From NCBI GenBank assembly GCA_002102555.1, contig MCFL01000007.1:1-64000 (forward strand): a DNA stretch of 64,000 bases, written 5' to 3'. This stretch comes from Catenaria anguillulae PL171. Its lineage: Eukaryota > Blastocladiomycota > Blastocladiomycetes > Blastocladiales > Catenariaceae. How positions within the stretch are numbered: position 1 is the first letter of the stretch; every line of letters starts with the position of its first letter. The position numbers and the translations under genes were made by a program. Below, one piece after another: positions 21,155 through 34,000 of the stretch. The notes under the pieces are model-generated. The model made no database searches. It had not been told where the DNA came from and was given only the letters and a program-made list of their open reading frames with translations.

Positions 21155-23229
21155 TCAACCCGGCGGATAATACCCACTGCCTGCATATCCAGAGTTTGCC
21201 GGCGGCGGATACACACCGCCTGCAGCCCCCGCCATACCCCCGCCAGCCGGTGGCGGATACGCGACCGATCCAGTTCCTTGGCCATACATGTACTGCTGGT
21301 GCTGCTGGGGTGGGGGATACACAGACGAGGCAGCCGGGGGTGGATACACACCCGACTGCGGCGGTGGGTACACGCTAGGATGCGCGGGCGGGTACACGCC
21401 CGGGTTTTGTGGCGGATACACGCCGCTACTGCTGGCGCCGCCCGTGGTCGGGTACGGATTGGCCGGCGGATACGGCGACGTGGGCATGGGCGGGTAAGGG
21501 GAGATGGGAGGGTATGACGACGCGGATCCTGCGGGTGAGTATGGCGATGTGGGTCGGAGCGGGCCAGGGGACGTGGACGTGGACGTGGACGTGGATGTGG
21601 ACGGAGGGTATGCGCCGCCTGCCGGAGGGTAGACGGATGACGATGGCACGGGCGGGATGGGCGGGTACACGGACGACGGGGCCGGTGGTGGGTACGGCGA
21701 GGTGGCAGAGTTTTGCGTGGCGTAAAATGGAGGAGGGTACACCGAGGATGGACTGTAGTTTGCAGGGGGGGCAGGCGGGTATGCGCCGCTTGCGCCAACG
21801 GTGGGTGATGGGTACCCGTGGCTGCCCACACTGTTACCAGTTCCATGCGACGACACGTTTGTTGGTGGGTAAACACCGCTGGACGGGCGGCGGCCGTAGG
21901 CGGCGGCAACGGGTGCAGGAGATCCCGAGCCAGAGTACTGATGGGGAATAGACGGTGGATAGACGCCTGGGTACACTTCTGAAGAGCCCGTCGTGTTCAT
22001 GCTGATTGGCCGCGGGCCAGAGTTGGAAAGTGGGCGATTATGTGAACCAGATTGCTCGGGAGGATAGGCTGGAGGGTAAATGTCGGTGAGCGGCATGGGC
22101 GGTGCGGACGGCACAAGCGACGAGACGGATGAGGAAAGCGGCGAAATGGGCATTTGCGGCAGTTCCTTGGGTGGGAGTGGCGGGCCAGAGAGCGTCGCCA
22201 GCGTCGACATGACTGGATTGCCGCCCGATGCGTCCTGAATGTCGTGAAATACGCCCTTGTCTGTGTGGACGCCAGAGGGAAGTTGCCCAAAGGTGGGTGC
22301 ATTCTTGATGTGGACCGTGCCCTCAATATGTCCGATCGTCGACCCGGGCCCGCCTTCACCAGTCGGGTGAACCGGAATACGGAATCCATTGAGTTTGGAT
22401 GAGTGTAGGCTGGAAACAGGCAAATTGCCGATGGCAACGCGGCCAAGGGATCTTGACATGACTTGAAATGTAAACGATCCAGTCTTGTACGTCTGTCAAA
22501 GAGATTTAGAGAGGTCAGAAAGAGTCCCTGGAGCTGAGATTGGAACCCTACTCTAGGAAGCGTACGTGAAACTTTGTGTTGAACACAAGCAATGGCGTAT
22601 CATGCCAGGTGGGCGGTGCCATTCCATTGGTATTGGCAGCTGGGGTCCGAATGATGGCCTCGCGGTCGGAAGCGAAAAAGATTTCGAGATTTGGCTCGCG
22701 CACATGGGCGGCGTTCATTGTGAGGACGAGATCCGAAAAGGCCACCGTGATATCGTTCCACAGATCCATTTCGAGCGTGAAATAGATCTTGCCGGCCGGG
22801 TTGCGGTGTTGCTGTTGATTGATCGAGGAAGAAATGAGATGGTGAGATGAAAAAGCCAATGAAATATAAACGTGGAAGGGAACGTACGTCACGCAAAACC
22901 AGTTGATGTTGAGTCGGCCCGTGTGCAATGTCATGCAAACTGACCTGCGCTCCGCCAATGAAATCGGCCCGTTTGAAGCGATCATGATCATACACTTCAA
23001 TCTCAAACTGCTTGTCCTTGAGCCTATCCAAGTATTGGGTCTCGTAGACAAAGCTCACCTGGAAATCCCACGTGGGCGAGCAATCACGCTTGACGACCTC
23101 GGATTTGCCCGTCTTGAAATTGTCGAAGGAGAATCGAAAGTACGGGTCACTGGTGCCGTTTCTGTCCTTTGCGGGCAGGTTGAGTGCCCGCACGGCACTC
23201 AGGCGCACACGAAAGCGGGTTGCAGACAT
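21155..23229 (-). CDS. C2-domain protein with Tyr-Pro-Pro repeat tail
   Basis: Exons 23229-22888, 22811-22566 and 22492-21155 (introns 76 and 73 bp, donors GTACGT and GTACGC) encode 641 aa. Residues 1-114 are a C2 domain: FRVRLSAVRALNLPAKDRNG, SDPYFRFSFD, SPTWDFQVSF and FEIEVYDHDRF, with the Asp residues at calcium-loop positions. A second beta-rich module follows (about 115-300). The remaining 330 residues are low complexity with about 20 YPP units (VYPP, AYPP, PYPP). C2 plus YPP/PYP tails occur in calcium-dependent membrane-binding and annexin-like proteins, and PPxY-like motifs can recruit WW domains, so a calcium-regulated membrane adaptor is likely. The ATG at 23229 opens directly onto the C2 fold; the frame stays open upstream to 23658 but that part looks non-coding. 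Confidence 0.8.
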
Positions 23230-24307
23230 GGGCGAGGAGGGAAAGTGGAGAGGGAGTGGTTGGATTCTGCGTTTCTGGCGAATCGAATGCGGTATTGATG
23301 TCGTTGTCGAGTCAGCCGGGTCGCGAGATGCAGGTGTGGTGGTGGCGGCAAGGAGACGGAGGACAGAGCTAGCGAGGCGGCCGAGAATGGACGAGACTGA
23401 CTCGGGCAGTTGGTTCGCCTGGTGTGTGAACTGACGGGTGCAATGCAGCAGTGCACGGGATGTGAGCGGTCGTCGAGGGTTGGCTCGGATCAAATACGTT
23501 GCATGAGGTTGACATGGGATGACATACAATGAGTTGGCGGCCAATATGCTTTGCTTCCAGTTCGGCGTTTTGGTCCTGTTGCTGTTGCTGTTGCCGCCAG
23601 TCAGTTTTGCCCGGACGATCGGCGTCCCACTGTTCTCGTTGACTCGACCAGTCACCATCGAGCCAAGGGCGTGGCATGTGGAACAGTTTGACTTTGGCCG
23701 CGCACGCGGCTTTGCAATTGCTGTTGAGCCGAAGCTTGGAGGAGGGCGGGGAGGCGAGCGGATGCGAAGGTGTGGTATTCATCCCAGAATTGAGTACCAT
23801 TGCCAGAGTGTCGGTTGGGTAGTACGGTGGGATTGGGGATGCAGCCTTTGACGCGAAGGGGGTCCTGTATGATGTTCAAATGAATGACAAAGAAGGTCAT
23901 GTGTGGCGAAGTCCCAACAGCCCATTTGAACTGAAATTGACTTGTTTCAAGTTTATCTCTTATAGTCGTTGAATTTGAATCATATAAAATGGCCCGCGTA
24001 TGCGCGTACAGCTGAGTCACCGCCGGCGTTTTTCCATTGGTGTGTGTCCGTCGAGTCATTCAAGCCAAGTCTGGCCACGCCTTGCGGGCACCGTGTCTCC
24101 CACTCGGCCAGCAGTCCAAACATACCGTGAACTGACCAACGACGCAACAAGAAGAGCTCAAGATGTCAAGTCGAATACTTGGACTGTATTACATACTTTG
24201 GTACCGTTTATGCAGCAAATCAAATCAACAATCATTTGAGAAAACCAATCAGCAAAAAATCAGGAGGGAGTGAAGACGTGCGCGCCAACTTAATCAAGAC
24301 GTGCACA
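23230..24307. other. Intergenic region
   Basis: Contains the promoter of the C2 gene and the 3' end of the SETD3-like gene. A short plus-strand frame at 23519 begins with a hydrophobic Leu-rich run resembling a signal peptide, but its continuation lacks protein character. There is a short GTTGCT repeat at about 23578-23592. No gene supported. Confidence 0.4.
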
Positions 24308-26219
24308 TTATGCCAACTTTGCCTTCTCTTCCTGCGCATACTCGCGAATCTTGGCCGCGTACTCGCGCTCCACCAAAAAGAAGCCCAAGACATTGATCCT
24401 AAACAAGTCGCGCTGGTCGACCTGGCTCACCTTCTTTGCGCGCAACTCGCGCAACTCGCTCTCGACCGTGGCCACCCGGTCCTCTCCGCGCGTCAAGTGC
24501 AACATGGCCTGCGTGTCCATGTACTGCACAATTTTGCCAGTGCACTCGAGCTCGCCCGCCTTGTACCGCTCAACCACCGCGTCCATGTTGCGCAGCGCCT
24601 TGGCCGCAGACTCTTCGCGCGGCTCCTTTTCAGCAAGCTCCTCGAGCCCGGCCAAAAAGTCCAAATCGGCCGCCGTGCCAAACGCACACGCCAATGTGCC
24701 AATCACATTGTCGTGATTCTTGACAAGGGGAATCTGAATGTCGAGCGGGAAGGGCTCAGACAGGCGGAACAGCTTGTAGGCGAGGTCCCGACGACGGGCA
24801 ACGTCCTTGAGGTTCGGGAACTTGAAACTCACGTGCAGCGTGTCTGCATCAACGGCAGTCGGCGCAAGGAAGCCCGTGCGCACAAAACGGTGCCGGTTGG
24901 GGCGTTCCTCGGTGTAGCCAATGTACACTTGTTGCCCAGCCTTGACGGGCTCGGCGGCAGCACAGGTGTGCGTGCCTTGATCGTTGTCGTTGAAGGACGT
25001 GATCTACGTCCAGAGTCGAGTATCAACACGGTGAGACCGAAAGAATTGATGGGGAATGCCCAGAGCAAAGAGGAAGAGAAACGCACGGGCAGACCCTCTT
25101 TGTGGTTGAGCAAGTCCCAGCCAGGAACCAAGGCCAGCATCTTTTCGGGCAACTGTGCCGACGTCAGCTCAATGCCCTCCTCGGCAAACAAATCCACCTC
25201 GTACTGGCAATTGCCCGGAATCATGTTCTGGCGCGTAAACAGCGTGCACGTGGCCCACCGGAACTGCTCAAACGTATAGTTCCAAATGGAAATGACGCCC
25301 GTCTTTTCGACCGCACGGAACGCAGACGCATACCCGCGCAGCATATCCTTGAGCGTGTTGGCGCAGTCGCGCACAACGGCGGTGCCCTTGAGCTCCGCCA
25401 TATCTTCCGGGTTGAAGAAGGGCAGCAGCGGGTAGGTTTCGGGCAGAATGTCGAGGTAGGGTTTCCAGAACGAGTTGGTCGTGAACCGTTGCTCGAGGAG
25501 GTGGAGGATCATGAGCAAGGACGCGGGCAGCTGGTTGCGCATGGTCGTAAGAACGTCTCTGAGGCGAACTGAGCGTTGCGCAGAGAGGATGCTCATGCAC
25601 AAGCGGCGCGGGATGCGGATGATTTCCTCGTCGGGCTACGTGACGAACCGATGGCATGAGTCAAAAGCGGTGAGTGGCGGCCCTTCCGTAAAGAATAGGA
25701 CCATCACGGCTGGACGAACCTTGATGTCGCGGGTCGCAATGGCGCCCAAACCCTCAGCGAGGTTGCCCACAAAGTCGATCGGAATGTCCTCGGGCACGCC
25801 ATTGGCATGCAACCACTTCTTGAACTTGTTCAAGCGGGTGGCAATCGGTGTGCGAGTCTTGTTGGTTCCGGGCTTGCCTGGAGAAGGATAGAATGAGGCG
25901 TGAGCGGACGAAGGGAATGGCTGCGCGATTCAAACCGCAAGAAGGTGCCTACCGAGTTTGGCCTGGACATCAATCAGCTCCGCAGCCAACTCGTGAATCT
26001 CCATAAGGTATTGCCACTCGAGTTCCGAGTTGATGCCGTACGGAAGGCCCATTTGAGTGCCTGTCAAAAGCGAATGGACGTTTTTTGTCAGCCAAGACGT
26101 CTGCCGAGGAGTGACAGAGCGGTAGATGAGGACGGACAGGTCATGATCTTGTCAAGGACACGCTCGGTAGCGCGGATGTACTCGTCACGGTCGCGAGAGC
26201 CGGTGCCACGGGGAGCCAT
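24308..26219 (-). CDS. SETD3-like SET-domain protein methyltransferase (candidate actin-histidine N-methyltransferase)
   Basis: Five exons (26219-26138, 26060-25953, 25877-25720, 25635-25087, 25003-24308; donors GTCCGT, GTAGGC, GTTCGT, GTGCGT) join in phase to 530 aa. It follows SETD3 from end to end: FKKWLHANG, GAIATRDIKPDEEIIRIPRR, a split SET domain with TRQNMIP and VPGWDLLNHKEG, the pseudo-knot QVYIGYTEE, and the helical Rubisco-LSMT substrate-binding domain at the C-terminus. Human SETD3 methylates actin His73. The residues that make it choose histidine (as I recall Asn255, Trp273, Ile310, Tyr312) appear to be kept as N in TRQN, W in GWDLLNH, and I and Y in YIGY. So actin-histidine methylation is the best guess; lysine activity cannot be ruled out. 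The start at 26219 fits exon phase. Confidence 0.85.
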
Positions 26220-26941
26220 TGTTGGAATAGCGGGCGAAAAGGTGTAACGAGAGAATCTGTGGACGTTCAAGGAGGGCGTCTGAGTGAGTACATGCAAAAG
26301 AACATTCATGGACGGGGTCTGGAGCGTGCAAACTGTTGAAGGGCAAAGCCAGATGAGGGGCAGGTCGGCGGCGTTGACTTCGTCGATGAGGGGCGGTCAA
26401 GGCGGGCAACGGCAAGGCTGGTCAGACTGAGTTATGTGTCCAGGTCTGCTGGGCGTGGGAGAGAGAAAGGGGGACGATGGCCAACAGTGCGAGACTTGAG
26501 CTGGCGGCGGCTGGGCACTTCGCTTCACTTTGGTTTGGTTGGCGGTTGGGGTCTGTGCGTGAGGGACAGAGACGCGGACGCACACTTGCCACGTGGCGGT
26601 GGCCAATCAAGGCGATCACTTGACTTTCAGGGCCGTGTTTCAAGTCTCAAGTCGCTAACGCACGCGTCCCGGCCATGCACAAGTCGTTGGGAGGTTTTGT
26701 GGATTAATACCTTCGGCCATGCATGCTTGTTGGGCTAAATACTTCCCTCCTCTCATGTCACGAGGGGCAGGACCGGGCATGACTTTGAAGCTTCCTCACT
26801 GTTTATCTTCCAACTCGTTTTTCGTGCGTGATGGGGCCGTGTTTTCATAGTCGATTGCTCCAAGTGTATAATGCTATATTTCAGACTTGTATATAGAGAT
26901 GTTGACTGGGCCGCATTCGCGCCATGGATTGCAAGCAACAT
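26220..26941. other. Intergenic region
   Basis: Upstream of the SETD3-like gene and downstream of the armadillo-like gene. Short frames in several phases but no domain or repeat; nothing else seen. Confidence 0.4.
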
Positions 26942-27818
26942 TCAATCCTGCTCCCCATCTGACATGCCCGCCTGCTCGTTGCCTTGTGCCACCGCCGTCC
27001 GTGTGCGCGAATGAATGCAGCTTGAAACCACGTAGGGGTCGTACTTGATTTCCAGGAGCTTCATGATTTCTTCTGCGTCGTTGTAGTTGAAGTTTGTCCA
27101 GTCGTCGAGAGCTGCACGCCGCAAGAGAGCCTGACCAGCAACGGGTGACAAATGTGAGCATTACGCTGCAAGTGGGAATTGCAGGCCCTACAACGAACCT
27201 CATTGTCGGGCGTCAGAACGAGGGGTCCAAACGCTTCGACTCGTTTCAGCAAGTAGAAGTACAAGCAGTTGCATGCGTAGATGCGAACCTCCTCGTCAGC
27301 GTGGCCGATCTTGTCCAGCAGCACTTGAATGGTCTTTCGCGAGTCCAATACATTCAGTATTTCGGAGCTGCTTCGAACAATTATCGATAGCGTTCGCAGT
27401 GCAGCCTACATGCGGACGAACAAACGGTTGCATGAGGGTCAATACGACATGAATGCACAAGCCAAACTGCGCAACCAGTACTAACCACAAGCAACGGAAC
27501 TGGTTGCGCCTTTTCCCCTGTAAACACAGCGAGCAAGCCGTCCACGATTCGTCCGTCGTTAAGAAGCGTCATTTCCAGCGTCTCGCCTCCATGGTACACG
27601 ATGTGGCCAATTTCAATGCATGCTGCGTTTGAATCCGGACAAAAGGGTTGCGTTAGCCTGACGGCTGAGAGCATCCGCAACTACTGCATACCCTTGAGAC
27701 GGAGTGAAACATTGGTCGAGTACAAGCGTTTGATTTCCGCCTGCAATGCGCCAACATAGGGTGATATCAAATCATCTGCCGCCAATTGCGTTCTTGAGGT
27801 CGCAGCAGACGAAGTCAT
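26942..27818 (-). CDS. Small armadillo/HEAT-like repeat protein, 219 aa
   Basis: Exons 27818-27692, 27622-27486, 27405-27199 and 27130-26942 (introns 69, 80 and 68 bp; donors GTATGC, GTTAGT, GTTCGT) join in phase. The product is nearly all helix: units such as LRLKGACIEIGHIVYHGG, AALRTLSIIVRSSSEIL, KTIQVLLDKIGHADEEVRIYACNCLYFYLL and a final EEIMKLLEIKYDPYVVSS look like armadillo/HEAT repeats. Small ARM proteins of this kind include radial spoke protein RSPH14, which would suit a flagellated fungus, but the match is only at the repeat level. It is divergent from the cyclin-Y-like gene, with 342 bp between their starts. Confidence 0.65.
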
Positions 27819-28160
27819 GATTGCAAAGAGTATCAGTGTATCGTATCCCTGTATGGAGCGGCGTTTGCAGATTGAGAAGTGGCATTGTTCGCTGCGAACA
27901 TGAGTCTTGTGGGTGTGATGAACGAGAGCAGCAAAACATGAGCTCGACATTGAGCAGGTTGGTGCGGACACGCGCTTTTGCCACCCCGATCCGTTGACAG
28001 CGGAGAAAATCGGTATATGCGGCTGAAGTTCATGTACTCTACACAATAGAAGGGAGATTGTAACCCACTGCAGTATGTCACTACCACCGCCACAAGCTGG
28101 AACGGATCTCGAGTGTTAATCGCCCCATGCCACCTGTTTACACGTCGGCAGCCTTAGACC

Positions 28161-30802
28161 ATGTCACAGGAGCCCACATCGACTCGGTCGAGCGTGCTTT
28201 ACTCTGCCCCTCTCCACGAAGGAGCGCTTGCTATGCCCGCGGCGTCCCCACTTGTTCCACCACAGAATCTGCATCAGCTCGATCCGATTTCGCAATCGCC
28301 TTCGGATACTCCAAAACGGGTGCTAGAAATCCGACCGCCACGACGGCAGTTTTCAGCCAGTCGGGAGTTTATCGCCGCCTCGGATCACCAACATGGCGGC
28401 CCTAGCCTCATTTACCGAGCCCAGTCGTTCAAAACAGTTGGATTCGATGCAGTTCCCGCGATGCGGACCAGCGGTGGATCCATGCGCTTCTTTGATGTTG
28501 AGGCGGGAATCAGAACAGCAGCCCCAACCCAACACCAATCAAGCAACGACCACAATAGTGAAGACACACAGTGGGATAGCTCTCGTGTAGTCACTCGCCG
28601 TCCGACCGTCGAAATCGAGCCTATCAGGACACCCCGTGCACTGCAGCGTATTGTAGACGCGTCCAATGAAGCGATCCGATCTACTTCTGCCGTAGAGAAG
28701 GGTAAGGGCCAAAATGATTCGCTCTCGCGCAAAGCTCCTGCAGATATCCACGTTGCTGGTGACATTATCCTTCCAAACCAAGTCTCGGAATGGCCCCAGT
28801 TCCCATCCGCCGGTCGCACGGGAGTTCCGCGCTTGGACCTCACACTCGCATCGCCGGCCACTTCTGCACTTGAGCTGCAACCCAGTGGCGCCCCTGACGC
28901 CTCTGAGCTATTCCGAGATCTGCCCTCTAACAACTCGTTCTTTACGCTTGCCGGCTCTACTTCCATTGCTCAAGGTCCACATTCGCTTGCACTTGGGCAG
29001 CAGGAGTCCCAATCTTCTGGGGCCATCAATGCCAAGTCGGCACTTCAACAGGAGCACCCATTGTCCGCGAGCATGAATGAACCCCGTTCAAGAGCCCCAA
29101 TCACAAGCTTGCAATCCATGTCCGTCCTGCAATCCAATCTTGTTGGAGACTCAGTGACTCCATTGAATGCGAACGCGTCCACAACTGCCATCAAGTCTCC
29201 CATTACCTCTGTCTACTTTGACGCCAACACGGACCGAGGTGGGTCAAGCGCTCCACAATCGCAAGGTGCATCACCACGACTATCAGTATCCATCCCGTGT
29301 GCAAGTATGGGCCTTGGCATGTACGGTGAAGAAGACGACGAAAAGATGAAACCAACGGTATCTCGGTCGGATTGAACCAGGAAACGCATTCGGTTTTGAG
29401 CGTCGCGCCCCAACCTATTGAGGACAGTATCATGACTCGGCCCATTGAATCCTATGCCTCACAGTTCCGATCGAGCCAACTCATTGTAGTCACCGAGCCG
29501 CGCCGTGCCGACCAAGCTGGCTCGCAGCTCAATCAAGCATCGGATGTGTCTCTTAACACGACCACATCCGAAGATTCCACCTCGCCATTCATGCTGCCCG
29601 ATACAGACCTGGACGACCCAGTGTTTACGCGTGTCATTCAATCGGCCTATCCACGCAGAATTCCAAAGTGGACCAAGTCGAACAGCACCTCGTCGCTGTA
29701 TGTCATGTGTACGCCTTGTCGGTCCGAGTTGCGAGACATGGCAGAGCTGGTGGCAAGAGGGATGCATGACATGATCCTGGATTCGCACCGCAGCCGGTCG
29801 TTTCGAACGCATCGCTTGTTTTCCGAGGACATTTTTCCGTTGACGGTACATGCATCTTCATGCAAACTTGATCGTCAGTCCCACCGTTTGCTTACCCACG
29901 GCCTCTGGAATGTTTATGAAACTGCGTAGCGCGGCCAATCCATCTCACACCCATTCAAACCGCCCACGTTCGACATGGTCTTTACGTTCTTCTTCTCCAT
30001 CGTCGACGCTGCCCAGCTCGGGTCCGAAATCTGCATCATTACGCTGGTGTACCTGGATCGCATGCTCACAAATGCAAGGCTGGACTTGTTTTCCGCCAAC
30101 TGGCCACGAGTGGTACGTCACCTTGCCCCAGAAACACCAAAGTAAAACGTATATCGGAACGAGCAAATGTCTGACGGAAACGCTTCTGGTAGTATAGATC
30201 CTTGGTGCATTACTTTTGGCCGCCAAAGTGTGGGACGACCAGGCTGTGTGGAACGTCGACTTTTGCACAATCTTCCCAGACCTCAAAGTCAAAGAAACGT
30301 ATGTCCATGCTCTGCCAACTGGATCGTTTTTTTTTCCCACGACTCACACTCGGCTGCATTCTTTAAATTCTATAGGAACGAGCTTGAGGGCTTTTTCCTT
30401 GAAGCCATGCACTTCAACATCAGTGTTCGCGCGTCGCTTTTCGCCCGATACTACTTTTCCTTGGTCGACCGCTTTGGCCCACCCGTTTCTCGCCCGCTCT
30501 CGGTCCGCGACGCCGTCCGCCTTGCAGCCTATCCGAATACAACGCCTCGACCTGGCACCTCTGGTGCAAGCCAGCTGCCCGAAATGCGGCTCAACCCGCA
30601 AGCCTTGCCGAGCCGGCCAGTGAGCCCTGGCAGCGAAGAAGAACCAACCAGTATGAGTCCTGATAATCTGGCGGCACCTGCTGCTTTGGAGGGCGTGGAT
30701 CCTGGAGCACCGGTGGGCGTTGCGGAGGTGAGAGCGACCGGAATACGGAGGGTCAAGTCGGATTACCAGTTTGTGGATCGAGTTCCAGCGTCCATCATGT
30801 AA
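28161..30802 (+). CDS. Cyclin-Y-like protein (CCNY family), one internal frame break
   Basis: Exons 28161-29845, 29930-30112, 30198-30298 and 30376-30802 (donors GTACAT, GTACGT, GTATGT). The N-terminal 500 residues are disordered, Ser/Pro-rich. The cyclin box matches metazoan cyclin Y closely: [46 protein letters not shown], then [29 protein letters not shown]. Cyclin Y activates the PFTAIRE kinases CDK14/16 at membranes and in Wnt signalling; fungal relatives (Pcl-like) bind Pho85-type kinases. A one-base frame break lies at about 29345-29358, repaired by one extra A in AAA 29349-29351 (reading [13 protein letters not shown]). Because the break is in a disordered linker and the cyclin box is intact, I treat it as a sequence error. 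ATG choice at 28161 is the first in frame after the divergent promoter. Confidence 0.85.
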
Positions 30803-31098
30803 ATACAACAGGTCGACCGGATTCAGATCGTTGCGGACTTGTGAGGCGGAGGCATTGTATTGTAGCAATCGCTTGTTTGTTGCCTTCTTTTTCTAGCAAC
30901 TTAGCTTGTACGCATCTCCAGGTCGCCGCAAGCCTGGACCAGCGAGCGTCACTGCCTGTTGTCATTTGCCCTGCGCTGGGACCATGTTGCCTGTGCTGCG
31001 TCTGTTTTCACAAAATAGTATATATACCTTCGCTAATTTCTTGCCATTTTTACTCCCAAATGGGCAGGGGGCGCACTCATCGCGTGCTCGTGCAAGCA

Positions 31099-34000
31099 CT
31101 AACCAACACTGAATCCAAACCTCTTGCCGGTACCGCCTCCACCCCCGGATCCCTGTGCGCGAGCCAGTTTTGGATGTAAGTATACGAGTCATTCACCAAG
31201 TCGACGGGAAAAGTGGAGCGTCATACCTTTCGACCAAAGTTTCTCGCAAAGAACCCACCGCCACCACCGGCAGCTGGCGTTGATGGTGCTCCCCCGAAAG
31301 CGGCAACAATGCTCTTTCGCTTTCCCAACGAGGACCGACGCGACTTGCTGTTTTCCTCGGCGGCCTTTTGAACAGCGTCCGGAAGTGGATTCAAGTTCGC
31401 GAGCTCCGGAAACAAGGGCTCGAGGGCGGGGAACAACGAGTATGGAAGCTTTGACTCTTGATCCGAGTGTGGATCTTCCTCAGGCTCAGGAGTCGCAGGT
31501 CGCCGCGACAGGGTCCGTGGCGAAACTGGTCGAGCCAATGTGCCCTTGCCTCGCCCGAGCGTCACGGCGGCGTGTGCGGCGGCCGCGTCGGCGGTCAAGG
31601 TAGGGAGCGGAACATACGGTCCCTCGGCTAGTGCTGATGCTTCAGTACAGAGGAAAGGGTGCTTATGCATTTGAGTGAGTGTGAAACGATTCGTGGGCGA
31701 CTTCTCCAAGACCCCTGACGACACAAGAGACAGCAGCATCAGTAACGCTATCCATGCAAGAAGACACACGTTTTTGCTCGCACCTTGCAAAAAGGAAGCC
31801 AGGTCTGGGTTGGTGCCATCGGGAATGTCCAATGTACTCGCCTGAATGCTTTCAAACATGCCCATGGCCGCATTCGAGAAATCGAATGGGAATGTTCCAA
31901 AGGCCATGTTGTAAACCGTAACTCCAGATGCCCACACGTCAACTTTTTCACCTGATGGGTTCATTTCTCCTGCAGCGACTTCAGGAGACATGTACTGTTG
32001 TGTCCCTGCATAGTTCTGGCACAGGTCGGTTCCGTCGTACGGAGTCAACACTTCTGCAACGCCAAAGTCGGAGATTTTGAGCACGCCGTCAAGCGTGAGG
32101 AGCAAGTTCGCCGGTTTGATATCCTATAGAATGTGATGGTTAGTCGTGGCCAAACACCTCATTTGGCAACGGATGGATCACTCGGCGTACTCGATGAACA
32201 ACATGCCGAGCGTGAAGATACATGAGCCCCTCGGTCAACTGGATCGTGTAACTGTGAGCAAACCTCGAGTCAGTTGTTCTCTCGTCGCCTGGCTTCAACA
32301 AGCAGCGTATCAAGCAACGTACTCTTGAGCTTGGTGCAAAGGAATAGTTCCATCCGGCGTCGAGTCCAACAAAGACTGCAAGTTCCCATGGCAAAACTCA
32401 AAGACCATGTACCGCTTGAGCGTCTTGTAATTCATCTCGGTCTCCAAGTACTGCGACCATGGCAAGACGTCAATGTTGCCATCGGGATCTTCAGCCTTTG
32501 CGTAGACTTCAAGTAATCGAACGACGTTGGGATGCCCGCGCAATCGCCGCAATGTCTGTATCTCTTTGGTCACGGCTTCAATACCAAACTGGATCTTGCG
32601 CAGCCGCTTATGTGCGAGAATCTTGATGGCTACCGGTTGCAGCGTTTCAGAGCACATGCCATCCTTGACCTTTCCAAACGACCCTTTGCCAATGACCTGC
32701 CCAAGCAGGAAAGGGCCGACAAACTTGGCAGTTGGCTGACCAGTATCCCACACCACGTCCTTGGACTCGATACGCGAAATGAAGTTTGTCGAGCTGAACT
32801 TGCGCGTGAGCAGGTATTGCAGATAATCTGCACCAGCTCCACCGTCGTCGGCGCGCGGCGCAGCGGCAACTGGGCCGTCATTGGACCCAAGAAAGAGGTT
32901 CCGGGCAGACGCAAGTGGATCCATGTGTGCTGCAACGTCGGCAGATGGAGCAGTAACGGGCCCGTTGAGCCCATTTCGAGAACCGAGACGTGTTGTTGAG
33001 CCAAGCTTGTTTCTTGACCCACCGGCCTTGATAGACGTCGACGACGTATCAACTTGTTGTTGGTTCACGTCTCTCAACGGGACAAAGGTGCGAACAGGCG
33101 GACCAGGCGAATCTCCTATCTCGTCCTCTTCGTCCGGGTCGTAGTACCTATCCTTGCCTTGGCGCCACACATCCTCCTCTTGTAGATTGTCCTCGTCTGC
33201 CTCCTCCAAATCAATCACTTCGATACTCTCCTTCCCTCCCTCTTCCGTGACGGTCGTTGTGATTCGAATCGACGGCCCAAGCGCACTCAAACTCCCGCTG
33301 GAGGTCTTGCGCTTTTCGGTCCGCTCGTTGATACTCGGGGATGAAGTCGTTACAATGGCGGGCACACTGGCAACCGGTCGCGGTACTTTGCCTGCTGTCT
33401 GTTGCTCGACCGTGCCGGCCTGATCAGACACATTCATGATCGGAAAACTCTGTCGCACATGGTCCTTGCTCGCGGGGCGCACACCAATGCCCGTGGCGGA
33501 CCCTACAACAACGGAATCGTGCGAGTTGATTGCGACATCACGCGGCGGGCTTTGCACGTTACGTGGTGACGATTCGCCGCCGCCGGGTGACTTGATACTG
33601 CCATTGGATATGCGTTTATCGGAGGCGCCTGACGAACGCCGCCGCCCATTGGTTGAGCTTGGTGAAGCGCCATCTGAAGTATGGTTGGCGCGCGTGTTGC
33701 TCTGCCGCAACGGAGTAGATACTCCCGAAATGGACTGTGGAGACGAGCCACCAACAGCGGATGCGGAATTGGAGGTTAGGTTGGAAGACTTGCTTCGAGC
33801 ACGCGCAATCAGCATTTTGGCACTGTTTGACCGCCTGGGGATTTGCGCCGACGAGGTTCGGTCCCGTGGTGCACCCGGGCTAGCTGATGGATCATCTGGG
33901 AAGGGGATGCCCGTCATGGACGCCGCAGATGCTTGCTTTGGCGGCGAGAGAATGCCAATAGACGCGAGAAAGGAAGGTGCGCGGGATGACTTTTGAGAGC

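Noticed and set aside
23519-23851. Plus-strand frame with signal-peptide-like LLLLLLPP start
   Set aside because: The hydrophobic run comes from a GTTGCT repeat; the remainder lacks protein character and lies in the C2 gene's upstream DNA.
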